DNA from: Peptostreptococcaceae bacterium VA2
GTDB lineage: Bacteria > Bacillota > Clostridia > Peptostreptococcales > Peptostreptococcaceae
DNA length: 64,000 nt
Assembly (NCBI GenBank): GCA_000686145.1
Contig: JMMB01000007.1
Span: 1,178,001-1,242,000 of the forward strand
Direction: 5' to 3'
A model generated the notes under the pieces. That model saw only the letters and a program-made list of their open reading frames with translations. It was not told the DNA's origin and did not search any database. This document shows, piece after piece, positions 16,402 through 24,790 of this stretch; positions within the stretch are counted from its first letter, which is position 1, and every line of letters begins with the position of its first letter. A program made the translations under genes and the position numbers.

Positions 16402-17544
16402 ATGAATAATAAGATTGTGTATACACCGGGACCAACAAGCGTTAGAGAAAATGTAAGACTAGCTAGATCAAATAAAACTACTAATCCTGATATTGATAAA
16501 GATTTTTTTGATTTTTATAAAAACACATGCGATAAGATAGGGAACGTAATAAAAACTAAAAATGATATTTACATACTAAGCGGAGAAGGAATATTGGGCC
16601 TTGAGGCATCATGTGCTTCTTTAACTGAAAAAGGCGATAGAGTATTAGTAATAGATAATGGTATATTTGGAAAAGGGTTTGGAGATTTTGTAACTATGTA
16701 TGGTGGAGAAGTTGTATTTTTTAGTAAAGAACGTACAAAAGATATAGAGATAAAAGAATTAAGAGATTTTTTAGATAAAGATAGTGATTTTAAATATGCA
16801 ACAATAATTCACTGTGATACACCTACAGGAGTACTTAATGATTTAAGTGAAATTTGCCCATTGTTAAAAGAATATAATATATTAACAGTAGTAGATTCAG
16901 TTGCAGCTATGGCAGGAGAAGAAATTAAGGTTGACGATTGGAAAATAGATGTGGTACTAGGTGCTTCACAAAAGGCAATATCTGCACCTGCAGGGCTTAC
17001 TATAGTAAGTATAAGTAAAGATGCAAAAAAAGCTATGAAGTCTAGAAAAAGTAATATAGCTGGATTTTATTGCAACTTAACTATATGGGAAAATTATTAT
17101 GAAAGAAAAAGTTTTCCATACACAATGCCTATAAGCGATATATTAGGATTAGACAAAGCTGTGGATAATATACTAGATGAAGGCATAGAGAAAGTATTAG
17201 AAAGACATGAAAAAGTAGCGAATGCGACAAGAAAATCATTAAAAGAATATGGATTAGATTTGTTTTTAAGAGGTGGGTATTCTAATACAGTAACAGCTAT
17301 AAAAATCCCCGAAGATATAGGAGCATTAAAATTATCGAATTATATGATTGAAAATTATAACACACTTGTAGCGACTTCTTTGGGCGAGTATAAAGAAACT
17401 ATTTTAAGAATAGGTCACATGGGTGAAAATGCAAGGTTAGAAAAGATTATAAATATTTTAAATACAATAGACCAAAGCTTAAAACAACTAGGATTTAATA
17501 GTAATAAAAATTTAGTTGAGCTATTTAATAAATTTTATGAATAA
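16402..17544 (+). CDS. PLP-dependent alanine-glyoxylate aminotransferase family protein (PucG-like)
   Basis: The 380-residue class V aminotransferase shows YTPGPTSVRENV at the start, a glycine-rich LSGEGILGLEASC phosphate-binding region, VVDSVAAMAGEEIKVDDWKIDVVLGASQKAISAPAGL with the PLP-binding Lys after 'SQ', and RIGHMGEN near the end. This matches alanine-glyoxylate/serine-pyruvate and ureidoglycine-glyoxylate (PucG) aminotransferases; the amino donor cannot be told from sequence. GGGGG before ATG 16402 decides the start over an upstream in-frame ATG at 16369. A decayed membrane-protein gene follows at short distance, so it was once part of an operon. Confidence 0.86.
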   Translation: MNNKIVYTPGPTSVRENVRLARSNKTTNPDIDKDFFDFYKNTCDKIGNVIKTKNDIYILSGEGILGLEASCASLTEKGDRVLVIDNGIFGKGFGDFVTMYGGEVVFFSKERTKDIEIKELRDFLDKDSDFKYATIIHCDTPTGVLNDLSEICPLLKEYNILTVVDSVAAMAGEEIKVDDWKIDVVLGASQKAISAPAGLTIVSISKDAKKAMKSRKSNIAGFYCNLTIWENYYERKSFPYTMPISDILGLDKAVDNILDEGIEKVLERHEKVANATRKSLKEYGLDLFLRGGYSNTVTAIKIPEDIGALKLSNYMIENYNTLVATSLGEYKETILRIGHMGENARLEKIINILNTIDQSLKQLGFNSNKNLVELFNKFYE

Positions 17545-17553
17545 GGAGGATGA

Positions 17554-17685
17554 ATTATACAAGCGGTAGCTAAAAGTAAAAAAAATATTAGTAGAGACTT
17601 AGTAGAGACAGCTTTGCTTATAGCGTTAGTATTTATAGCAACAACATTTATAAATATAAGATTACCAATTAAAAAAATATATTAA
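17554..17685 (+). pseudogene. Remnant of an ECF transporter S component
   Basis: After a good AAGGAGG the frame reads IIQAVAKSKKNISRDLVETALLIALVFIATTFINIRLPIKKIY and stops at 17683-17685. The ALLIALVFIATTFINIRLPI stretch is the first membrane helix of ECF-type S components, which are normally about 170-200 residues long. The expected ATG is replaced by ATT (17554-17556), and everything after the first helix is missing. It sits 10 bp after the aminotransferase gene, so an uptake partner of that enzyme was probably lost. Confidence 0.68.
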
Positions 17686-17782
17686 ATAAAATAAAAAATA
17701 AACAATATAGGTAAAAATTATAAAGTTTAAAAATTCTATAAAAACATATCCTAAACTTAGAAACTAAGAAAGGGTGATAAAT

Positions 17783-17953
17783 ATGAAGCAATCTAAAAAG
17801 TACAAAGAGTATAAAAATGATTCTATACAAAATTTAGTTAATCATGCTCAAGGAGATAAAGAATTAGCTTCTCAGTATGAAGAGGGTCAAGAGATTAATA
17901 AAAAATTAGGAAAGAACAAGAAAGAAATAACAACTAGAAATAATATGTATTAA
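17783..17953 (+). CDS. Small unknown polar protein
   Basis: A 56-residue ORF (MKQSKKYKEYKNDSIQNLVNHAQGD...) with an AAAGGGTGAT site upstream and a strong terminator 8 bp after its stop. It is very hydrophilic (Lys, Glu, Asn, Gln) and has no membrane segment. I do not recognise a family. Its own RBS and terminator support it as a real small gene. Confidence 0.62.
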   Translation: MKQSKKYKEYKNDSIQNLVNHAQGDKELASQYEEGQEINKKLGKNKKEITTRNNMY

Positions 17954-17960
17954 ATATAAA

Positions 17961-17999
17961 AAGTGCAATACTTGATTTGTGAAGTGTTGCACTTTTTAT
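17961..17999 (+). terminator. Terminator after small polar-protein gene
   Basis: Arms AAGTGCAATACTT and GAAGTGTTGCACTT followed by T residues. Confidence 0.85.
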
Positions 18000-18099
18000 A
18001 TTTAATCAATTAAAACTAAATTTTAGGCGTAGCATGTATAGACTTCTATAATATGAGAAAAATAATAGATAACATAAAAATAGGAGGAATATAAAATAT

Positions 18100-19932
18100 A
18101 TGTGTGGATACGTTTCAATATACTATAAAAATAACAATGAAGAAATAGACATAGAAAAATTAGCAGAAAAAATAAACCATAGAGGTCCAGATTACACGGG
18201 TATATATTCAGATAATAATGTACAATTTGCTTTTAAAAGGCTAAGTATTATAGATGTAGAAAATGGAAGCCAACCGCTACAAAAAGAAGATAATGTAATA
18301 GTTTTTAATGGTGAAATATATAACCATGAAAATTTAAGAAATGAATTAATAAAAAAAGATTATAAATTTGACACACAATGTGATACCGAAGTTTTATTAT
18401 CGTCATATATAGAATATAAAGAAAAATGCTTAGATAAATTGAGAGGTATGTTTTCGTTTATAATACATGATAAAAAGGATAATACTTTATTTGGAGCTAG
18501 AGACTATTTTGGAATAAAACCACTATATTATATAGAAGAAAAAGATTTTATAGCATTTTCTTCAGAATATAAAGCTATAGTAAGCCTTTTAGATAGTATA
18601 AATTTAAATGAAAAAAGTCTCCAAAGCTATTTATCTTTTCAGTATGTACCCTTAGAAAATACTATGATCCAAAATGTAAAATCAATTCCTCCGGGATACT
18701 CATTTAGTGTAAAAGAGGGCAAATTAAGTCTTAAAAAGTATTACAGTGTAGATTTTATACCAAATAAAGATATAAGTGCAAAGGATGTAAGAGATGTAGT
18801 GATAGATTCAATAAAACATCATATGATATCTAACGTAGAAGTGGGAACATTTTTATCGGGAGGGATAGATTCAACGATTGTTGCATCGGTTGCATCTCAA
18901 ATTAACCCTAATATAAAATCTTTTTCTATTGGATTTGGAGTGGAGGGATATGATGAATTAGAGGTGGCTAAAAAGAGTGCGAATGCTATAGGCATAGAAA
19001 ACATTGCAATTACTGTTACTCAAGATGAGTATATAAAATCACTTCCTAAAGTATTTTATCATTTAGATGACCCTGTGGCAGATCCATCAGAGGTTGGTAT
19101 TTATTTTTTATCAAAAGAAGCTAGAAAACACGCAAAGGTAGTTTTATCAGGAGAAGGAGCTGATGAACTATTTGGAGGATATAATATATATAAGGAATAT
19201 AACAGTGTAAAATCTATATTAAATATGCCAAAAGGTATTCAAAATATATTACATAAAACATCTTTATTAATGCCAGAGATGAAAGGTAAAAGCTATCTAT
19301 ACAGATCTACAACTCCTCTAGATAAAAGATATATAGGAAATGCAAAAATATTTGAAAATGATGCAGTACAAAAAATATTAAAAAATTATAAGGAAAGTTA
19401 TAATTATCAAAATATATTGTCAAAAATATATGAAAAAGCAAAATTAAATAATTATGACTATGTAACAACTATGCAACATGTAGATATAAATACTTGGCTT
19501 GAATGTGATATATTACAAAAAGCAGATAAAATGTCAATGGCGCAGTCAATAGAATTGAGAGTTCCTTTTTTAGATAAAGAAGTTTTAGAAATAACTAAAA
19601 ATTTAAAATTAAATCAAAAAATTAGTGATTCTAATACTAAAGTACTTTTAAGAGAAGCATTTAAAGATATAGTACCACAGCATATGGTTCAAAAAAAGAA
19701 ACTAGGTTTTCCAACTCCAATAAGAGTATGGCTAAAGCAAGATTTAGGAGAAGTTGTTAGAAATACCATAAATGATGCGCAAGTCGATAATATTATAAAT
19801 AAAAAATATGCTATAAATCTATTAGATCAGCATATAAAAAACAATTGTGATAACTCTAGAAAAATATGGTCTATATATTCTTTTTGTTTATGGCATCAAA
19901 TATTTATAGAACAACAAAAAATAAATTATTAA
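18100..19932 (+). CDS. asnB: Asparagine synthase (glutamine-hydrolysing)
   Basis: At 610 residues this has both AsnB domains. The class II glutaminase begins MCGYVSIYY, with Cys2 as nucleophile after Met removal, and has HRGPDYTGIY and FNGEIYNHENLR. The synthetase domain has the SGGIDST PP-loop for ATP, then GEGADELFGGY and ADKMSMAQSIELRVPFLD. It makes asparagine from aspartate, glutamine and ATP. In some Firmicutes an AsnB amidates peptidoglycan meso-DAP instead, which cannot be excluded. SD AGGAGG precedes ATG 18100; Cys2 confirms the start. It is transcribed alone, with a terminator at 19940. Confidence 0.93.
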   Translation: MCGYVSIYYKNNNEEIDIEKLAEKINHRGPDYTGIYSDNNVQFAFKRLSIIDVENGSQPLQKEDNVIVFNGEIYNHENLRNELIKKDYKFDTQCDTEVLLSSYIEYKEKCLDKLRGMFSFIIHDKKDNTLFGARDYFGIKPLYYIEEKDFIAFSSEYKAIVSLLDSINLNEKSLQSYLSFQYVPLENTMIQNVKSIPPGYSFSVKEGKLSLKKYYSVDFIPNKDISAKDVRDVVIDSIKHHMISNVEVGTFLSGGIDSTIVASVASQINPNIKSFSIGFGVEGYDELEVAKKSANAIGIENIAITVTQDEYIKSLPKVFYHLDDPVADPSEVGIYFLSKEARKHAKVVLSGEGADELFGGYNIYKEYNSVKSILNMPKGIQNILHKTSLLMPEMKGKSYLYRSTTPLDKRYIGNAKIFENDAVQKILKNYKESYNYQNILSKIYEKAKLNNYDYVTTMQHVDINTWLECDILQKADKMSMAQSIELRVPFLDKEVLEITKNLKLNQKISDSNTKVLLREAFKDIVPQHMVQKKKLGFPTPIRVWLKQDLGEVVRNTINDAQVDNIINKKYAINLLDQHIKNNCDNSRKIWSIYSFCLWHQIFIEQQKINY

Positions 19933-19939
19933 GAGTTGA

Positions 19940-19972
19940 AAAATATAGCATTAGCTATATTTTTTTTTAAAA
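19940..19972 (+). terminator. Terminator after asnB
   Basis: AAAATATAGC-ATTA-GCTATATTT stem followed by a T-run. Confidence 0.85.
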
Positions 19973-20015
19973 AAACATAAAGTATTTATAAATAAGCTTC
20001 AATTTAAGTATAACT

Positions 20016-20043
20016 TTGAAATACATATGAAAAATGATATAAT
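20016..20043 (+). promoter_or_regulatory. Promoter of the Ter stress operon
   Basis: TTGAAA (20016-20021), 16-bp spacer, TATAAT (20038-20043), about 50 bp before the first TerD gene. It looks like a housekeeping sigma-A promoter. I see no clear SigB (GTTTAA/GGGTAT) or ECF-sigma (GAAAC/CGTC) pattern such as controls the related B. subtilis yce operon. Confidence 0.6.
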
Positions 20044-20091
20044 AATATTAAATGAAAGTTATAAAATAAAGAAGTAATGGAGGAATATATT

Positions 20092-20670
20092 ATGGGTATA
20101 ACATTAGCTAAAGGTCAAAGGGTAGATTTAACAAAATCAAATCCAGGGCTTAAAAATATAATAATAGGATTAGGATGGGATACTAACAAATACGATGGTG
20201 GTAATGACTTTGATTTAGATACTACAGCATTTTTATTAGGCGAAAATGGAAAAACAACTAGTGATGGAGACTTCATATTTTATAATAACTTAAAGCATTC
20301 TTCAGGTTGTATAGAACATCTAGGTGATAACAGAACTGGAGAAGGTGATGGAGATGATGAGCAAATGCTAGTCAATTTATCATTAGTACCATCAAATATC
20401 ACTAAATTAGCATTTACAGCTACAATACATGAAGCTATGGAAAGAAGACAAAATTTTGGACAAGTAAGTAATTCATATATAAGAGTTTTTAACAAAGAGA
20501 CAAATGAAGAATTAATAAGATATGAATTAGGAGAAGACTTTAGTATAGAAACAGCAGTAGTTATAGCTGAGATATATAAGCATAATGGTGAGTGGAAGTT
20601 TAATGCATCAGGAGCTGGCTTTGAAGGCGGTTTAGTAGCTCTATGTAATAACTTCGGTATAAATATATAA
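20092..20670 (+). CDS. TerD family calcium-binding stress protein, paralogue 1
   Basis: The 192-residue protein is a single TerD domain. It starts [31 protein letters not shown], has the acidic [11 protein letters not shown], and the calcium-binding loop [14 protein letters not shown], then [14 protein letters not shown]-like and [10 protein letters not shown] segments. TerD domains bind Ca(II) and act in tellurite/chemical-stress resistance complexes at the membrane face. ATG 20092 is preferred because GGAGG lies just upstream, within a longer in-frame extension starting at 20077. It is the first of three tandem TerD genes, corresponding to yceC-yceD-yceE of B. subtilis. Confidence 0.93.
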   Translation: MGITLAKGQRVDLTKSNPGLKNIIIGLGWDTNKYDGGNDFDLDTTAFLLGENGKTTSDGDFIFYNNLKHSSGCIEHLGDNRTGEGDGDDEQMLVNLSLVPSNITKLAFTATIHEAMERRQNFGQVSNSYIRVFNKETNEELIRYELGEDFSIETAVVIAEIYKHNGEWKFNASGAGFEGGLVALCNNFGINI

Positions 20671-20691
20671 TTAATTTATGGGGGAGATAGT

Positions 20692-21270
20692 ATGGCTATA
20701 ACATTAAAAAAAGGTCAAAAGATAGATTTGACAAAAGGAAACCCAGGTCTTAAAAATATAAAATTAGGGTTAGGATGGGACACCAATTCTTTTGATAGTG
20801 GACATGATTATGATTTAGATGTTAGTATTTTTATGGTAGGTGAGTCTCAAAGAGTAGAAAGAGATGAAGATTTCATATTTTATAATAATCTAAAACATAT
20901 CTCAGGTTGTATAGAACACTTAGGTGATAATAGAACTGGAGAAGGCGATGGAGATGATGAAGAAATATTAGTAGATTTTTCATTAGTTCCAAAACACATA
21001 CAAAAGATGGCAGTTTCTGTAACTATACATGAAGCTAAAGAGAGAAGACAAAATTTTGGACAAGTAAGTAATTCTTATGTAAGAGTTATGAATGATGAAG
21101 ACCAATCTGAGATATTAAGATATGATCTTGGAGAAGAATTTAGCATAGAAACAGCAATAGTAGTTTGCGAATTATACAAATACAATGGAGAGTGGAAATT
21201 TAGCGCAGTAGGTTCTGGATTTGAAGGTGGACTAGAGTCACTTTGTAGAAACTATGGACTAAGTGTTTAA
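20692..21270 (+). CDS. TerD family calcium-binding stress protein, paralogue 2
   Basis: This 192-residue TerD domain is the same length as paralogue 1 and very similar to it. It has [40 protein letters not shown], an identical [14 protein letters not shown] calcium loop and [18 protein letters not shown]-like segment. The two genes are separated by 21 bp with a GGGGGAG site and clearly arose by tandem duplication. It likely forms mixed complexes with the neighbouring TerD proteins and contributes to calcium-dependent stress sensing. Confidence 0.93.
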   Translation: MAITLKKGQKIDLTKGNPGLKNIKLGLGWDTNSFDSGHDYDLDVSIFMVGESQRVERDEDFIFYNNLKHISGCIEHLGDNRTGEGDGDDEEILVDFSLVPKHIQKMAVSVTIHEAKERRQNFGQVSNSYVRVMNDEDQSEILRYDLGEEFSIETAIVVCELYKYNGEWKFSAVGSGFEGGLESLCRNYGLSV

Positions 21271-21288
21271 AAATTAGGAGGGAATATT

Positions 21289-21912
21289 ATGGCTATTAAC
21301 TTACAAAAAGGTCAAAAGATAGATTTAAGAAAGTCAAACCCTGGACTAAGCTCTATAATGATAGGCTTAGGATGGGATCCAATTAAGTCAGGAGGAGGAT
21401 TCCTTAAGTCTTTAATGGGAGGGAATCAAGAAGTAGATTGTGATGCATCTGTGTTTATGATAAATAATCAAGGTAAATTAGAGAGTAATAAAGACTTGAT
21501 ATATTTTGGAAACTTAAAAAGTGAAAATAATGCAGTAATTCATACTGGTGATAATGTTACAGGAGATGGAGCAGGAGATGACGAACAAATATTAGTTGAT
21601 TTAGATAAAGTTCCAGCTCATGTAAATAAATTATTATTTGTAGTAAATATATACAATTGTGTAGCTAGAAAGCAACATTTTGGCATGATAAAAAATGCAT
21701 TTATAAGAGTTGTTGACAAGACTAGTAAAAAAGAAGTTGCTAGATATAATTTAAGTGATGATTACTCAACAAAAACTGCTTTAGTTGTTGGCACTATATA
21801 TAGGCAAGGTAATTCTTGGCAATTTAGCGCAGTAGGAGAAGGAACTAACGACACTTGTTTAAAAGATGTTGTAGAAAATTTAGCGAAAATAGAATGCGCA
21901 TATGGGGTATAA
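21289..21912 (+). CDS. TerD family protein, divergent paralogue 3
   Basis: The 207-residue TerD domain is longer than its two neighbours. It has an insertion after GLGWDPIK (SGGGFLKSLMGGNQE, about residues 29-43) before VDCDASVFMI. Its calcium loop reads GDNVTGDGAGDDEQ, keeping the acidic ligands but changing neighbours, and the middle region (NIYNCVARKQHFGMIKNAFIRV) is diverged. It ends 3 bp before the P-type ATPase start, so the two are translationally linked. By position it corresponds to YceE of B. subtilis. SD AGGAGGG precedes ATG 21289. Confidence 0.92.
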   Translation: MAINLQKGQKIDLRKSNPGLSSIMIGLGWDPIKSGGGFLKSLMGGNQEVDCDASVFMINNQGKLESNKDLIYFGNLKSENNAVIHTGDNVTGDGAGDDEQILVDLDKVPAHVNKLLFVVNIYNCVARKQHFGMIKNAFIRVVDKTSKKEVARYNLSDDYSTKTALVVGTIYRQGNSWQFSAVGEGTNDTCLKDVVENLAKIECAYGV

Positions 21913-21915
21913 AAA

Positions 21916-24687
21916 ATGAAATTTTATAATATAGAAAAAAAAGAAGTACTAGAAGGTTTAGATGTACAAGAAGAAAAAGGCCTCTCGTCTAGTGAAGTAA
22001 AAAAAAGAAGAGAAAAGTATGGATTAAATGAGTTTACACCAAAGGAAGAGGGCAGTTTCTGGGAAGAACTAAAAGGAAACTTAACAGAACCTATGATACT
22101 TATATTAATAGCAGCAGCTGGAATAAGTGCTTTAATTGGAGAAGCTCATGATGCAATAGGTATAATTGGTGCAATAACTATAGGTATAGCTATAGGTATG
22201 ATAACAGAAGGTAAGTCTAAAAAGGCCGCTGACGCGTTATCAAAACTTACAGAAAATATAGAAGTTAAAGTACTAAGAGATGGTGAAATTCACCAAATAC
22301 AAAAAAATGAATTGCTTCCAGGAGATATAGTTTACATAGAAACTGGAGATATGATACCAGCAGATGGTAGACTTATAGAAAGTATAAATTTGAAAATAAG
22401 AGAAGATATGTTAACTGGAGAATCTGATGATGTATCTAAAAAGAGTGATATAACAATACCTATGGAAAAGATAGAATCTAAAGGACAAGTCATAGAACAA
22501 GAACCAATACCTGCCAAGCAATTAAACATGGTGTTTGGTGGTACTTTAGTTGCATATGGAAGAGCTACAATGGTAGTTACGACTATAGGTGATGAAACAG
22601 AAATGGGTAAAATAGCTCAAAACTTATGTGATGAAGATGAAGAAACACCTCTACAAGCTAAGCTTGGTAATTTAGGTACAATGATAGCTAAAATATCTTC
22701 TGCAGTTGCAGGATTGCTATTTATATTTATGGTTGTTCAAATGGTAATGAGTGGTGTGTTAAATGTAGATATGAGTGGTTTTATGCCATTCTTAGAATCT
22801 ATAGAGCCTGCTAAAACTGCATTTACAGTTTGTGTTGCATTAATAGTTGCGGCAGTTCCAGAAGGACTTCCTACTATGATAAACATGACTTTAGCTATAA
22901 CTATGCAAAAGATGGCGAAAATAAATGCACTAGTTACTAAAAAAGAAGCTTGTGAAACAATAGGATCTGTATCTGTAATATGTTCAGATAAAACAGGAAC
23001 TTTAACACAAAATAGAATGACTGTAGAAGTTGCATATATAGATGGTAGATATGTTGAAAATAAAGAGATTAAAAACAATAGTTACTTTAATGAAAACTGT
23101 ACTATAAACTCTACAGCTGATATAGAAAATAATAATGGTGAAACAAAATATATAGGTAGTGCTACAGAATGTGCATTGTTACTATATAACAACGATGATT
23201 ACAGAAAAATAAGAAAAGAATCTAATATAGTATCTCAAAATCAATTTACTTCTGATAAGAAAAGGATGACATCTATTATAGATAGTGACGACGGATTACT
23301 TTTATTATCAAAAGGAGCGCCAGAAGTATTATTACAATTATGTTCACATGTACAAAAGGCTAATGATATAGTTCCCATAACAGAAAGTATAAAAAATGAA
23401 ATATTAGATGAAATAAAAAAATTACAAATAAAATCAATGAGAACACTAGGGTTTGCATACAAACAAATATTAAGTGCAGGCCAAGAAGCAGCACTTACAT
23501 TAGATGTTGAAGACATAGATGTTGATTCTAATGAAAATAATTTAGTATTTAGTGGATTTGTTGGTATAAGAGATCCATTAAGAGAGGATGTTATTGACTC
23601 TGTTAACACAGCTAATAAAGCAGGGGTATCTGTAAAAATGTTAACAGGAGACAATATAAATACTGCAAGAGCTATAGGTGAAGAATTAGGATTACTTAAA
23701 AATAATATGAGAGCTGTTGAAGCTTCATTTATTGATACTTTAAGCGATGAAGAATTAAAAACTGAAATTCAAACAATATCTATCGTAGCTAGAAGTAAGC
23801 CAGACAGTAAGATGAGGATAGTTCAGGCCCTACAAGATTTAGGTGAAGTAGTAGCAGTTACAGGAGATGGAATAAATGATGCTCCGGCACTATCTAAGGC
23901 TGATGTAGGTATAGCTATGGGTATAGCAGGAACAGAAGTAAGTAAAAGTGCGGCAGATATAATACTTACTGATGATAGTTTCTCTACAATTGTAGACGGT
24001 ATACAATGGGGTAGAGGAATTTATGATAATTTCCAAAGATTTGTCCAGTTCCAATTAACAGTAAATATAGTAGCATTCTTAGTAGCTATAATATGTACTG
24101 TAAGTGGACAAGAGATGCCATTTACAACTATACAGTTACTATGGGTAAATATAATAATGGATGGACCTCCAGCACTTGCATTGGGTCTTGAACCAGTAAG
24201 AAAACATGTATTAAAAAGAATGCCAACTAATAGAAATGCCAATATAATAACTAAATCTATGGGGATAAATATAGTATTAAATGCAGTGTTTATAACAGGG
24301 GTTTTAATGGTTCAATCTACTTTTAATATATTAAATGTAGCACCAGAGGAACAAGGAACAGTAATGTTTGCATTATTTGCATTTAGTGCACTTTGGAATG
24401 CATTTAACTGTAGAGAATTTAATGCAGACAGTATAATGCCTAACTTATTTAAAAATAAACTTGCATTACAAATAATAAGTGTAACTGCAATTGCACAAAT
24501 AATATTCACACAACTATTTAAAGATTTCTTTAATTCAGTAGCACTAGATGCCTTTACATGGGTTAAAGTAATTTTACTTGCATTATCAGTAGTTGTAATC
24601 AATGAAATAGTTAAATTTGTAATAAGATTAGGTAAAGGAAATAAGCAAGAAGAATTAGTAGAAGAATTAGCAACATCTAAAGAATAA
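21916..24687 (+). CDS. P-type calcium-transporting ATPase (PMCA/SERCA-like, P2)
   Basis: The 923-residue pump has the order of a P2-type ATPase. An N-terminal cation-ATPase domain is followed by the actuator motif TGES, the membrane helix motif AAVPEGLP (about residue 312-319, a calcium-site signature), the phosphorylation motif CSDKTGTLT (D358), KGAPEVLL, MLTGDN, VTGDGINDAPALSKADVGIAMG, and four C-terminal helices. It would expel Ca(II), or another divalent cation, from the cytoplasm. It lies inside the TerD-YceG-TelA operon exactly where TerC (YceF) sits in B. subtilis, so it may supply the metal-transport function of this stress system (inference). Confidence 0.92.
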   Translation: MKFYNIEKKEVLEGLDVQEEKGLSSSEVKKRREKYGLNEFTPKEEGSFWEELKGNLTEPMILILIAAAGISALIGEAHDAIGIIGAITIGIAIGMITEGKSKKAADALSKLTENIEVKVLRDGEIHQIQKNELLPGDIVYIETGDMIPADGRLIESINLKIREDMLTGESDDVSKKSDITIPMEKIESKGQVIEQEPIPAKQLNMVFGGTLVAYGRATMVVTTIGDETEMGKIAQNLCDEDEETPLQAKLGNLGTMIAKISSAVAGLLFIFMVVQMVMSGVLNVDMSGFMPFLESIEPAKTAFTVCVALIVAAVPEGLPTMINMTLAITMQKMAKINALVTKKEACETIGSVSVICSDKTGTLTQNRMTVEVAYIDGRYVENKEIKNNSYFNENCTINSTADIENNNGETKYIGSATECALLLYNNDDYRKIRKESNIVSQNQFTSDKKRMTSIIDSDDGLLLLSKGAPEVLLQLCSHVQKANDIVPITESIKNEILDEIKKLQIKSMRTLGFAYKQILSAGQEAALTLDVEDIDVDSNENNLVFSGFVGIRDPLREDVIDSVNTANKAGVSVKMLTGDNINTARAIGEELGLLKNNMRAVEASFIDTLSDEELKTEIQTISIVARSKPDSKMRIVQALQDLGEVVAVTGDGINDAPALSKADVGIAMGIAGTEVSKSAADIILTDDSFSTIVDGIQWGRGIYDNFQRFVQFQLTVNIVAFLVAIICTVSGQEMPFTTIQLLWVNIIMDGPPALALGLEPVRKHVLKRMPTNRNANIITKSMGINIVLNAVFITGVLMVQSTFNILNVAPEEQGTVMFALFAFSALWNAFNCREFNADSIMPNLFKNKLALQIISVTAIAQIIFTQLFKDFFNSVALDAFTWVKVILLALSVVVINEIVKFVIRLGKGNKQEELVEELATSKE

Positions 24688-24714
24688 AAGTACAACAATA
24701 ATAGTAAGTATTAT

Positions 24715-24752
24715 TTATATAAGCCTCATTCTAATTTAGGATGAGGCTTATA
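24715..24752. other. Intercistronic hairpin between ATPase and yceG-like gene
   Basis: ATATAAGCCTCAT and ATGAGGCTTATAT form a strong stem, but no U-run follows on either strand. It may stabilise or process the operon mRNA, or partly attenuate transcription into yceG-telA. Confidence 0.55.
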
Positions 24753-24790
24753 TAAAAATTATATAGTATATGAAAAATAGGAGGAGACGT

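Noticed and set aside
17954-18099. T-box leader for asnB
   Set aside because: The gap after the terminator is only about 100 bp and has no T-box motif.
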